Below are positions 1-7,065 of a stretch of 16,347 nt of DNA, piece after piece. A model generated the notes under the pieces. The model was not told the origin of the DNA. It did not search any database and saw only the letters and a program-made list of their open reading frames with translations. Position numbers and translations under genes: made by a program. The stretch's first letter is position 1, and each line of letters opens with the position of its first letter. This DNA comes from Bacteroidales bacterium UBA2030 (GTDB lineage: Bacteria; Bacteroidota; Bacteroidia; Bacteroidales; TTA-H9). The DNA lies in assembly GCA_002332755.1 (NCBI GenBank), contig DDBO01000143.1, forward strand, positions 1-16,347, written 5' to 3'.

Positions 1-512
1 CTTTTTTGGGCCAGGATTATCCTCAACATATAGAACAAGCTCGATATAATTTTTATAGAGTCATATGCCACATCTATATTTTTAATGTAAAGGATTTGAA
101 TATCGGGACTTAACTGTTGAGCCAGATCCGTACCTGTAATAAAATGGAACTTTTAATCGTAAGATGCTGTTAAACAATTACTTTTGTGAGTTCTATACGG
201 AATAAATGCGTTTTGGGATTTGTTAATTTTCACCAGGATATATTGGCTAATACAATAGTTTTAAGTATGATTAAAACTTTTTCAAATTCATGAAAAGTTT
301 TGAGTATAATCAAAACTTTTATCATTTCTTTTCAAATTTATTTCATTATCAATAAATTAACCGATTTTTTTTAGAAAGCTTGTCTCGAAGATAGCTATTC
401 TTTTACGTCGAAACTGGTTTTGTTCGATTTAGCTTTCCTTTAGGGGTTGTTTGATAGTGATAAGGCAACAGAATTACCTTAGCTTTTTCATTACTAATAC
501 TTAAGGATCAGG
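1..512. other. AT-rich region without a recognisable gene
   Basis: About half a kilobase with no convincing coding sequence. It is clearly richer in A+T than the nqr operon beside it. Two short frames stay open at the left edge: plus strand up to the stop at 111-113, and minus strand from roughly 150 down to base 1. Neither shows a recognisable family or a good start, and both lengths are within chance. A minus-strand match to the Bacteroidota -7 box (CAAATTTA at 333-340, read as TAAATTTG) has no -33 partner. The region may be the intergenic end of a gene lying further left. Confidence 0.5.
273..320. repeat. Three-copy AAAACTTTT inverted/direct repeat
   Basis: AAAACTTTT occurs at 273-281, its exact reverse complement AAAAGTTTT at 293-301, and AAAACTTTT again at 312-320. 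The first two can pair as a 9-bp hairpin with an 11-nt loop, and the last two as a 9-bp hairpin with a 10-nt loop, so two mutually exclusive stems share the middle arm. No T-run after a G/C-rich stem is present, so it is not a standard terminator. It could be a regulatory dyad or simply low-complexity AT sequence. Confidence 0.45.
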
Positions 513-546
513 AAAAAATAAAGGCTGCCCCAACAATGAGACAGCC
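513..546 (-). terminator. Intrinsic terminator of the nqr operon
   Basis: Read on the minus strand, the stem is GGCTGTCTC (546-538), the loop six bases (537-532) and the closing arm GGGGCAGCC (531-523), nine pairs including two G-U. It is followed at once by a T-rich tract, TTTATTTTTT (522-513). It lies 22 bp after the nqrF stop. On the plus strand a run of seven T at 554-560 lies a few bases beyond the stem, so weak bidirectional activity is possible. Confidence 0.85.
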
Positions 547-568
547 CTGTGAGTTTTTTTCGGAGTGT

Positions 569-1819
569 TTACCCTCCAAAGTCGTCGAAGGCAATATTTT
601 CGGGGGGTACACCAAAGTCATCGAGCATCTTCAGTACAGCCTGGTTCATCAGTGGCGGGCCACAGAGGTAATATTCGATTTCTTCTGGTTCCGGATGGTT
701 TTTCAAATAATTGTCCATGATTACCTGGTGGATAAACCCGGTGTATCCTGTCCAATTGTCTTCAGGTTTAGGTTCTGAAAGGGCAATATGGAATTTGAAA
801 TTTGGAAATTCGGCTTCAATCCGTCGGAAATCTTCTACATAGAAGAGTTCTCTGAGGGAGCGGCCGCCATACCAGAAGGTAGCCTTACGGGTGGTTCGTT
901 TGGTAAGGAACTGGTCGAAGATATGTGAACGCATGGGTGCCATACCTGCACCACCGCCGATGAACATCATTTCGCGGTTGGTTTCCTTTACATGGAATTC
1001 ACCGTAGGGACCGCTGATGGTAACTTTATCTCCGGGTTTCCTCGAAAAGATGTAAGATGAGCAGATTCCCGGATTAACCTTCATGAAGCCTCCGGTTTTA
1101 CGGTCGAAAGGAGGAGTGGCAATACGCACATTGAGCATGATGATATTTTTCTCGGCAGGGTGGTTGGCCATACTGTATGCACGGAAAATGGGTTCCGTGT
1201 TTTTCATTTTCAGGCTCCACAAATTGTATTTGTCCCACTCGTCGCGATATTCTGGTTCCACATCAATGTCTTTCGAGAAATCTACTTCGCAAGGTGGTAC
1301 ATCAATCTGAATGTAACCTCCTGATTTAAAGTTAAGTTCTTCACCTTCCGGTAATTGAACCACAAATTCTTTGATAAAGGTAGCCACATTGCGGTTCGAA
1401 ACCACCGTGCATTCCCATTTCCGGATACCAAAAACTTCGGGGGGAATGTGAATATCCATGTTTTCACGGACTTTTACCTGGCATCCCAGCCTCCAGTGAT
1501 CCTGGATTTGTTTGCGGGTGAAAAATCCGACTTCCGTAGGTAAAATACTTCCGCCTCCGCTTAAAACCTGACATTTACACATGCCACAGGTACCTCCGCC
1601 ACCACAGGCCGAAGGCAGAAAAAGTTTCTGGGCTGCCAGCGTTGACAATAAGCTCGAGCCGGCATTTACCTCAATTTCTTTTTCATCGTTGATTCGAATT
1701 TTCACTGGACCTGAGGGCGCCAGCTTTGCCTTGGCAAAAAGTAGCATGCCTACAAGGGCTAATACTACCAATAAAAACACAACAGCACTTACTATAAGGA
1801 TGTTAGCCATAATCAGCAT
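569..1819 (-). CDS. nqrF: Na+-NQR subunit F (NADH dehydrogenase, FAD/2Fe-2S)
   Basis: Electron-input subunit of the Na+-translocating NADH:quinone oxidoreductase. It takes hydride from NADH to FAD and passes electrons to a [2Fe-2S] centre. Residues 5-30 form one N-terminal membrane anchor. A plant-type ferredoxin domain follows with cluster ligands C72, C78, C81 and C113 (motif CGGGGTCGMC plus LGC). Next is a ferredoxin-NADP reductase-like module with the FAD motif RAYSMANHP, the nucleotide motif GGGAGMAPMRS and YYLCGPP near the C-terminus, ending in FDDFGG as is usual. Length is close to the usual 405-420. The chosen ATG overlaps the nqrE stop (TGATG), suggesting translational coupling. TTG at 1822 is a possible longer start, and the ATG at 1810 (protein starting MANIL) aligns best with known NqrF N-termini. 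Last gene of the operon, followed by a terminator. Confidence 0.97.
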   Translation of the reverse strand: MLIMANILIVSAVVFLLVVLALVGMLLFAKAKLAPSGPVKIRINDEKEIEVNAGSSLLSTLAAQKLFLPSACGGGGTCGMCKCQVLSGGGSILPTEVGFFTRKQIQDHWRLGCQVKVRENMDIHIPPEVFGIRKWECTVVSNRNVATFIKEFVVQLPEGEELNFKSGGYIQIDVPPCEVDFSKDIDVEPEYRDEWDKYNLWSLKMKNTEPIFRAYSMANHPAEKNIIMLNVRIATPPFDRKTGGFMKVNPGICSSYIFSRKPGDKVTISGPYGEFHVKETNREMMFIGGGAGMAPMRSHIFDQFLTKRTTRKATFWYGGRSLRELFYVEDFRRIEAEFPNFKFHIALSEPKPEDNWTGYTGFIHQVIMDNYLKNHPEPEEIEYYLCGPPLMNQAVLKMLDDFGVPPENIAFDDFGG

Positions 1820-2436
1820 CAAATTTTAATTCCCATAAAACTCATAAAAGCGATGGCCATCAGGCCGGTAAGTATAAAGGTTATCCCCAATCCACGCAGG
1901 GGAGCCGGAATATTGGAATAGGTGATTTTTTCACGTATGGCAGCCAGCGATGCAATAGCCAGAAACCATCCTATACCTGAACCAATGGCAAATACCGTAG
2001 CTTCGCCAATACTATGATAATCCCTCTCTTGCATAAACAGTGAGGCTCCTAAAATGGCACAGTTTACCGCAATCAGCGGAAGGAAAATACCCAGAGCATT
2101 GTAGAGTGCGGGCGAGAATTTTTCAACCACCATCTCCACCAATTGCACTATTGCAGCTATAACGGCAATGAACATGATGAAGCTCAGGTAGCTCAGATCA
2201 ATGTCGGCCATGTCGGAACCCAGCCATACGAGGGCTCCCGGTTTCAAAATGTAATTTTCCAGCAACCAGTTAACCGGAACTGTTATGAGTAATACAAAAG
2301 TCACCGCTATGCCAAGTCCAACAGAGGTTTTTACTGTTTTTGAAACCGCCAGGTAGCTGCACATGCCCAGGAAGTAGGCAAAAATCATGTTCTCGATAAA
2401 AATCGACCTGACGAAAATATCGAATAGATGTGTCAT
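1819..2436 (-). CDS. nqrE: Na+-NQR subunit E (membrane)
   Basis: Integral membrane subunit of Na+-NQR, 205 residues with about six hydrophobic segments, homologous to NqrD in inverted topology. In the family, NqrD and NqrE together hold an iron-sulfur cluster within the membrane that carries electrons from NqrF toward NqrC. The two expected cysteines are present: C26 in YFLGMCSYLAVSK and C126 in PLIAVNCAILG. Length and the motif KFSPALYNALGIFLPLIAVNC fit NqrE rather than RnfA, as does the six-gene nqr order. It starts 27 bp after nqrD, without a visible Shine-Dalgarno, and its TGA stop overlaps the nqrF ATG. Confidence 0.96.
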   Translation of the reverse strand: MTHLFDIFVRSIFIENMIFAYFLGMCSYLAVSKTVKTSVGLGIAVTFVLLITVPVNWLLENYILKPGALVWLGSDMADIDLSYLSFIMFIAVIAAIVQLVEMVVEKFSPALYNALGIFLPLIAVNCAILGASLFMQERDYHSIGEATVFAIGSGIGWFLAIASLAAIREKITYSNIPAPLRGLGITFILTGLMAIAFMSFMGIKI

Positions 2437-2463
2437 GTTTTTCGTGGTTTTAAGTTAGAATGA

Positions 2464-3102
2464 TCAGCTTTTATCGATGAGTTCGCGATTTACCGAACGC
2501 TGAATCCAGATGATGATTCCTATGGTGATAAGGGCCATGGGGGGCAAAATCATTAATCCGTTGTCCTTATATCCGATCTCATATAAGAACTGGGGCACTA
2601 CCTGCATGCCAAACAATTTCCCTGATCCTAAAAGTTCGCGGAAAAAGCCAACGGTGATGAGGATTAATCCATATCCAGCGCCGTTTCCTATTCCATCGAG
2701 GAAGGAACGCCAGGGTTTTTCAGCCATGGCAAAGGCTTCCAAACGCCCCATCACAATGCAGTTGGTAATGATGAGACCCACAAAAACCGAAAGCTTTTTG
2801 CTTACATCATATACAAAGGCTTTCAGCACCTGGTCAACGATAATTACAAGGGCGGCGATGACCACCAGCTGAACAATGATACGAATCCTTGGAGGAATGG
2901 TATTTCTCATCAGGGATATGATCAGGTTTGAAAAACCAGTGACCACCGTAACTGAGAGCGCCATGACAATAGCTGGTTTAAGTTGAACTGTTACCGCCAG
3001 GGCCGAACAAATTCCCAGCACCTGAACCGTAATGGGGTTGTTCAGGTTGAGTGGCCCGGTTAACAATTTGAGGTTTTTAGGGGAAAAGAGGGGTTCTTTC
3101 AT
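2464..3102 (-). CDS. nqrD: Na+-NQR subunit D (membrane)
   Basis: Integral membrane subunit of Na+-NQR, 212 residues, partner of NqrE. The conserved cysteines thought to ligate the intramembrane iron-sulfur centre are visible: C32 in VLGICSALAVT and C115 in LIITNCIVMGRLEAFA. The segment GIGNGAGYGLILITVGFFRELLGSG is characteristic of the NqrD/RnfE family, and the neighbours settle it as NqrD. The ATG overlaps the nqrC stop by four bases (ATGA, 3099-3102), indicating translational coupling, and 27 bp separate it from nqrE. Confidence 0.96.
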   Translation of the reverse strand: MKEPLFSPKNLKLLTGPLNLNNPITVQVLGICSALAVTVQLKPAIVMALSVTVVTGFSNLIISLMRNTIPPRIRIIVQLVVIAALVIIVDQVLKAFVYDVSKKLSVFVGLIITNCIVMGRLEAFAMAEKPWRSFLDGIGNGAGYGLILITVGFFRELLGSGKLFGMQVVPQFLYEIGYKDNGLMILPPMALITIGIIIWIQRSVNRELIDKS

Positions 3103-3839
3103 AACTGGGTTCCTCCATCGGTTTTATCCGTATTCAACTGATTGATTTTTGTTTTTAAGAAAGGAAGATAGGCTGTGAATCCATCGTGAATCATATCCGA
3201 TAAACCATTGCTGGTGATGGTTCCCCCGGAAATGGCATCAATGCCGTGGGGATTGTTGGGTCCAGCTCCACCTTTGATGGCTTTCACTGACGTAAAGCTG
3301 CCGTTTTCATCAAAAATAGTTTTGCCGAAAAACTGCTGCTGAAATTTATCCGTGTTAATTTCAGCCCCCAGTCCGGGAGTTTCACCTTTATGGTCAAACA
3401 TCACTCCATAAATGGTGTTAAAATCGTTTTTCAGTGCCACATAGCCCCAAATGGGACCCCACAGGCCTTTACCTCTAAGAGGGAAAATATAGCTGGTGTC
3501 TCCATTATCTAAGGCTGCTACATAAACCGGGTATAGCCTGTCGGCCGGATTGGTTTTTTTGAGCTCTTTGGCAAGATCTACACTAAAAGCATCAACCGAG
3601 GGGTCAACCGTCATGTCGGCTTTTAATGTAAATGTTTTGACGATGTATTTCTTGTAAGCCGCTTCCGCTTCTTTCGGAGTAGCCGTTATGTTTATGGCTT
3701 TGAGGATGTTTTGCATTTTCTCGATACGAACGTTGGCCTCCTGCATGGGTTTGAGGCTTACGGCAACAATTGTGAGGGCTATGGCCACCACAATCACCAT
3801 GATGCTCGAATAAACAAAGATGTATCTGTTGCTGAACAT
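3099..3839 (-). CDS. nqrC: Na+-NQR subunit C (covalent FMN)
   Basis: Subunit C of Na+-NQR, 246 residues. One N-terminal membrane helix (about 7-29) is followed by a periplasmic FMN-binding domain. In the family, FMN is attached to a threonine by the flavin transferase ApbE. The motif is DAISGGTITS, with T207 as the likely attachment site; Gly stands where many family members have Ala (SGAT). GKGLWGPIWGYVAL and the GETPGLGAEI segment are typical of NqrC/RnfG. It sits 11 bp after nqrB and overlaps nqrD. No apbE lies in this window, so the transferase must be encoded elsewhere. Confidence 0.96.
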   Translation of the reverse strand: MFSNRYIFVYSSIMVIVVAIALTIVAVSLKPMQEANVRIEKMQNILKAINITATPKEAEAAYKKYIVKTFTLKADMTVDPSVDAFSVDLAKELKKTNPADRLYPVYVAALDNGDTSYIFPLRGKGLWGPIWGYVALKNDFNTIYGVMFDHKGETPGLGAEINTDKFQQQFFGKTIFDENGSFTSVKAIKGGAGPNNPHGIDAISGGTITSNGLSDMIHDGFTAYLPFLKTKINQLNTDKTDGGTQL

Positions 3840-3850
3840 GGTCTTAAGTT

Positions 3851-5014
3851 TTACGCGTTAGTTAGTTTGGCACTGCGCTTCATCCTTTTACTGATATTGG
3901 CTTCTACCACATAGTGGTCGATAAGAGGGGCAAAAGTATTCATCAGGAGGATGGCCAGCATGGTGCCTTCAGGATAGGCAGGGTTGAATACCCTTATCAT
4001 GATGGAAAAGAGTCCTATGAGGAATCCATAGATGTATTTGCCTTTCTCGGTTTGGGCAGCCGATACCGGATCAGTGGCCATGTAAACAATTCCAAAGAGG
4101 AAGCTGCCCATCATAATCTGGGTCAACGGAGGAATCTCCATATAAGGATTGGCACCTACAAGGTTGAAAATATAACTCATGGTTAGTCCGCCGAGAAGTG
4201 CCGAAAACATGATTTTCCAACTGCCTATGCCTGTAATGATTAAAATGGCTGCACCGATGAAAATGGCTAATTTGGAAGTTTCTCCGATGGAACCGGGGAT
4301 GAAACCTAAAAAGAGGTCGTGCAGCGGGGGAATCTGGTCGATCTGGTAGGCAGCTGCATGAGCCAATGGCGTTGCTCCGGAAAACCCGTCGACGGCCTGT
4401 CCTGTGGTGAGCCCGGCTACCCATACCTTATCGCCGGTAATATCGCCAGGATAAGCAAAGAAGATGAATGCACGTGCTAATAAAGCAGGATTAAAAACAT
4501 TCATTCCCGTACCCCCAAAAGCTTCCTTGCCAATAATAACTGCAAAAGCAGTGGCTACCGCTACCATCCATAGGGGTATATTAACGGGCATTACCAGGGG
4601 AATCAGCATGCCTGACACCAGAAAACCTTCATTCACCTCGTGGCCCCGGGCTTGCGCAAAGGCAAATTCAATGGCTAAACCCGTAACATACGATACGACG
4701 ATTATAGGCAAAACCCTGAGAAATCCTTCCCATACAATGGTCCAGAATCCGGCTTCTTGTCCTTGTGACAGATAAAACTGATAACCGGCATTCCATATTC
4801 CAAATAACAGGGTTGGAATTAAGGCAATAATAACCATGGTCATGGTCCTCTTCATGTCGAGTGCATCCCTGATATGGCTTCCTGTGTGGGTAACTCTGTC
4901 GGGAACAAAGAGAAAGGTTTCAAAAGCATCGAACGTGGAGTGAAATTTCTCGTATTTGCCACCTTTTTGAAATTGTGGCTTTATTTTATCCAGATAATTC
5001 CGAATTGCTTTCAT
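3851..5014 (-). CDS. nqrB: Na+-NQR subunit B (covalent FMN, ion channel)
   Basis: Largest membrane subunit of Na+-NQR, 387 residues with about ten hydrophobic segments. In the family it carries a covalently bound FMN and riboflavin, forms the main sodium path and contributes to the quinone site. The flavinylation motif is VDGFSGATPLA, with T215 as the likely attached threonine, matching SGAT of characterised NqrB. The segment GKEAFGGTGMNVFNPALLARAF is strongly conserved in NqrB/RnfD. Length is slightly under the roughly 410 of Vibrio NqrB. Start ATG lies 31 bp after nqrA; no Shine-Dalgarno is visible. Confidence 0.97.
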   Translation of the reverse strand: MKAIRNYLDKIKPQFQKGGKYEKFHSTFDAFETFLFVPDRVTHTGSHIRDALDMKRTMTMVIIALIPTLLFGIWNAGYQFYLSQGQEAGFWTIVWEGFLRVLPIIVVSYVTGLAIEFAFAQARGHEVNEGFLVSGMLIPLVMPVNIPLWMVAVATAFAVIIGKEAFGGTGMNVFNPALLARAFIFFAYPGDITGDKVWVAGLTTGQAVDGFSGATPLAHAAAYQIDQIPPLHDLFLGFIPGSIGETSKLAIFIGAAILIITGIGSWKIMFSALLGGLTMSYIFNLVGANPYMEIPPLTQIMMGSFLFGIVYMATDPVSAAQTEKGKYIYGFLIGLFSIMIRVFNPAYPEGTMLAILLMNTFAPLIDHYVVEANISKRMKRSAKLTNA

Positions 5015-5045
5015 TGTGAAGTATGCTTGTTAATATTTTTTCAGT

Positions 5046-6392
5046 TTAGCTCATTTCTTTACGCATCAGGTCGAGGCCTTGCCTGATAATGCTTTGCACT
5101 TCAATCTTGGAGGCACACACAAACTCACACAGGGCAAAATCTTCTTCGGCCACTTCGTATATTCCCAGTTGTTCCATCTTGTCGATATTTTGCGCCAGAA
5201 TGGCTTTGAGCAAATAAACCGGGTAAATGTCCATGGGAAGAACTTTTTCGTATTGCCCTGTAAGCACAAAAGCTCTCTCCCCCCCATGCAAATTGGTATC
5301 GGGGTCAAATTTTTTGCCGGGGAAAAGTCTCGAAAGAAAGGTACCTGAGGCTGACAATTTATCTGCACCAGGCAATGCCCACCCTAAAAACTCGTGATAC
5401 TTTCCTTCCCTGATAACAGAAATCTGCCAGTCGTAATATCCTAGGAAACCATTGTGCCCAATGTTAGTCCCCGTTAGCACATTGCCAGATATGATTCGGT
5501 AATTTCCTTCTTTAACGTGTTGAAGAGCAATTCCTTCCATGCATGCCCCAGCAGTCATACGCAAGTATTGCGGCTTTTTCACACCTCCTCCGGTCAGGGC
5601 AACAACTTTTTCCGGACGATATCTGCCTTCAAGGAAAAGGCGACCAATCAGCAGAACATCTGTGGCCCTGAGGTACCACACAACCTCTCCTTTATTAACC
5701 GGACCGATATGGTGGATTTGAATGCCCGGATTTCCTGCCGGATGCGGGCCCTCAAAGTAATTAATTTGTACCCCTTTTGAATTCAGTAAAACCTTGGATA
5801 CTCCTTCGCCTTTTCTAAGATTTAAATGAACTTTGGGGGCTAATTTCACCAAAGCATTCAAACCGGTTTGAAACTCGTCAGCCTTACCATGAATGATGAG
5901 GTCGTAGTCCGGAGCCAGAGGAGCCGAATCGAATCCTGAAATGTGAATGGCCTTTGGCTGATGATCAGGATTCGCAATGATGGCATAGGGTCTTTGCCGT
6001 ATCAATGGCCATAAACCACTTCTCAGTAATTCATCCTTGATTTCTTCCGGGGTCATCGATGCAGGGTCGCCTTTGCGAAACTCTTCATATTCATCCATTT
6101 CTGATTTGACGACCCTGATTTCAAGTACCTTGCGTTTTTCACCGCGTACAATTTCCTCTATGCGACCACTAACCGGTGAAGTGAAAGTAACGCGTTCATT
6201 GAACTTGTCAACGAAAAGCGGGCTGCCCGCTTTTACCACGTCTCCTTCCTTTACCCTCAGCCGAGGTACCAACCCTGCAAAATCGGTAGGCTTCATGGCA
6301 TAGGTCTTAGCCGAATAGCCGGTTACCACTTTTTCGGCTTCGCCAACTAATGGAAGATCGAGACCTCTCCTGATTTTTATAATTTTTGTCAT
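5046..6392 (-). CDS. nqrA: Na+-NQR subunit A
   Basis: Soluble cytoplasmic-side subunit of Na+-NQR, 448 residues, the family's usual size. The N-terminus IKIRRGLDLPLVGEAEKVV is the standard start of NqrA, followed by a biotinyl-lipoyl-like segment (VKEGDVVKAGSPLFVDK) and, in the middle, the conserved stretch GPHPAGNPGIQIHHIGPV. NqrA has been implicated in ubiquinone binding and assembly. It is the first gene of the operon, with a 5' leader of about 160 nt from the predicted promoter. The start ATG has no Shine-Dalgarno, as is common in Bacteroidota. Confidence 0.97.
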   Translation of the reverse strand: MTKIIKIRRGLDLPLVGEAEKVVTGYSAKTYAMKPTDFAGLVPRLRVKEGDVVKAGSPLFVDKFNERVTFTSPVSGRIEEIVRGEKRKVLEIRVVKSEMDEYEEFRKGDPASMTPEEIKDELLRSGLWPLIRQRPYAIIANPDHQPKAIHISGFDSAPLAPDYDLIIHGKADEFQTGLNALVKLAPKVHLNLRKGEGVSKVLLNSKGVQINYFEGPHPAGNPGIQIHHIGPVNKGEVVWYLRATDVLLIGRLFLEGRYRPEKVVALTGGGVKKPQYLRMTAGACMEGIALQHVKEGNYRIISGNVLTGTNIGHNGFLGYYDWQISVIREGKYHEFLGWALPGADKLSASGTFLSRLFPGKKFDPDTNLHGGERAFVLTGQYEKVLPMDIYPVYLLKAILAQNIDKMEQLGIYEVAEEDFALCEFVCASKIEVQSIIRQGLDLMRKEMS

Positions 6393-6543
6393 AAAGATAT
6401 GTGCAGTATTAAGTTACACTTGTAATTGATTTTATATCAACGCAGTTAAATCTTTTAATAATTCGTTTGCAAACTTATAATAAATCCTGCATTCTTGAAA
6501 AGCCAACATACGGTAAATGTTTGCAGTATTATAACCATTAGTA

Positions 6544-6561
6544 TTGTTAAAAGTTTAACAA
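6544..6561. promoter_or_regulatory. Candidate Rex operator in the nqr promoter
   Basis: The sequence TTGTTAAAAGTTTAACAA is an 18-bp palindrome with two perfect 8-bp arms and a 2-bp centre. It fits TTGTTAA-N4-TTAACAA, a known form of the binding site of Rex, the NADH/NAD+-sensing repressor. It overlaps the -7 box of the nqr promoter by three bases and covers the expected start point, a position suited to repression. That Rex is the protein that binds is inference; no rex gene is in the window. Confidence 0.6.
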
Positions 6562-6591
6562 AGATAATTTAACAACGCCTTTTTTTACAAA
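6559..6591 (-). promoter_or_regulatory. Promoter of nqrABCDEF (Bacteroidota type)
   Basis: On the minus strand TTTG (6591-6588) is followed after 21 bp by TATCTTTG (6566-6559). This is an exact match to the Bacteroidota housekeeping consensus TTTG-N19/21-TAnnTTTG. The expected start of transcription is near 6552, giving a leader of about 160 nt before nqrA. A second -7-like match nearer the gene (TAAGTTTG, 6477-6470) lacks a well-spaced -33 element. Confidence 0.7.
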
Positions 6592-6677
6592 TTCCACCCT
6601 TTTGTATGATGAGCTATTCAATATTGAATTTTCAGCTATTTTGTCGGATTTCTATAGAGTTGAGTGACTTAATCAAT

Positions 6678-6709
6678 AAAAAAGCCACCTTTATTTCTGT
6701 AAAGGCGGC
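6678..6709 (-). terminator. Intrinsic terminator after the DUF2892 gene
   Basis: On the minus strand GCCGCCTTTA (6709-6700), a six-base loop (6699-6694) and TAAAGGTGGC (6693-6684) form a 10-pair stem with one G-U. A run of six T follows (6683-6678). It lies 25 bp past the stop of the 64-residue gene and upstream of the nqr promoter, so it separates the two minus-strand units. Confidence 0.88.
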
Positions 6710-6734
6710 CACTAAAGGATGAACCCTGCTGGTT

Positions 6735-6929
6735 TTATTTCTCCTCTTTCTTGCAGAAAGTTTTAATACCCAAAGGCAAATAAAGCGGACAAAAGCGGAT
6801 AAAAGCAGTTGCCAGGGGAATGATGGCTAAAAGCCCCCACCAGCTTTGATAGTAAATACCCAAAACTGCAATAATTACAGCCGCAATGATGCGGATGATG
6901 CGGTCAACGTTTCCAACATTTTTTTCCAT
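6735..6929 (-). CDS. DUF2892 (YgaP-like transmembrane) small membrane protein
   Basis: A 64-residue membrane protein. It begins with the family motif NVGNVDRIIR, has two hydrophobic helices (about 11-27 and 31-46), and continues with RFCPLYLPLGIKTFC, the CPLY...LGI...C signature of the DUF2892 family. Members occur alone or as the membrane part of rhodanese proteins such as YgaP; their role as stand-alone proteins is not established. C47 and C59 may be redox-active or metal-binding by analogy, but that is inference. It is a single-gene unit with its own terminator, and its start faces the divergent LysM gene across about 136 bp. A lysine/glutamate-rich tail ends the protein. Confidence 0.85.
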   Translation of the reverse strand: MEKNVGNVDRIIRIIAAVIIAVLGIYYQSWWGLLAIIPLATAFIRFCPLYLPLGIKTFCKKEEK

Positions 6930-6957
6930 AGTCTGATATTTTTAGGTTTTGTAGTAA

Positions 6958-6965
6958 CAAAAATA
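6958..6965 (-). promoter_or_regulatory. Possible -7 box of the DUF2892 gene
   Basis: Read on the minus strand, the bases are TATTTTTG, an exact match to TAnnTTTG, 28 bp before the start codon. No TTTG or TTG was found at the usual -33 distance, so this is only a half-supported promoter. Confidence 0.35.
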
Positions 6966-6976
6966 TATAAACTTCC

Positions 6977-7007
6977 TTTGTTTTTGACGGGGTATTTATT
7001 AACTTTA
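6977..7007 (+). promoter_or_regulatory. Possible promoter of the LysM / coiled-coil pair
   Basis: TTTG at 6977-6980 is followed after 19 bp by TAACTTTA at 7000-7007, which differs from TAnnTTTG only in the last base. The predicted start would be near 7014, some 50 nt before the coding start at 7066. Confidence 0.45.
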
Positions 7008-7065
7008 ACCCCTAATTAACAGGTCGTAAACCAGAAAGTTCACTATTACCAAAACCATTATCCGT

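Noticed and set aside
1083..1310. Plus-strand and other small open frames inside the nqr, pulA and glgB genes
   Set aside because: They lie antisense or out of frame to well-identified genes, show no family features and are explained as shadows of the true coding frames.
1819..5014. Possible RNF complex instead of NQR for the membrane subunits
   Set aside because: NqrD/E/B/C resemble RnfE/A/D/G, but the full nqrABCDEF order, the NqrA-type first gene and the NqrF ferredoxin-reductase fusion settle it as Na+-NQR.
6470..6477. Second nqr promoter with -7 box TAAGTTTG on the minus strand
   Set aside because: The -7 match is exact, but the nearest -33-like TTG is about 26 bp away; the promoter at 6559-6591 has both elements at the right spacing.
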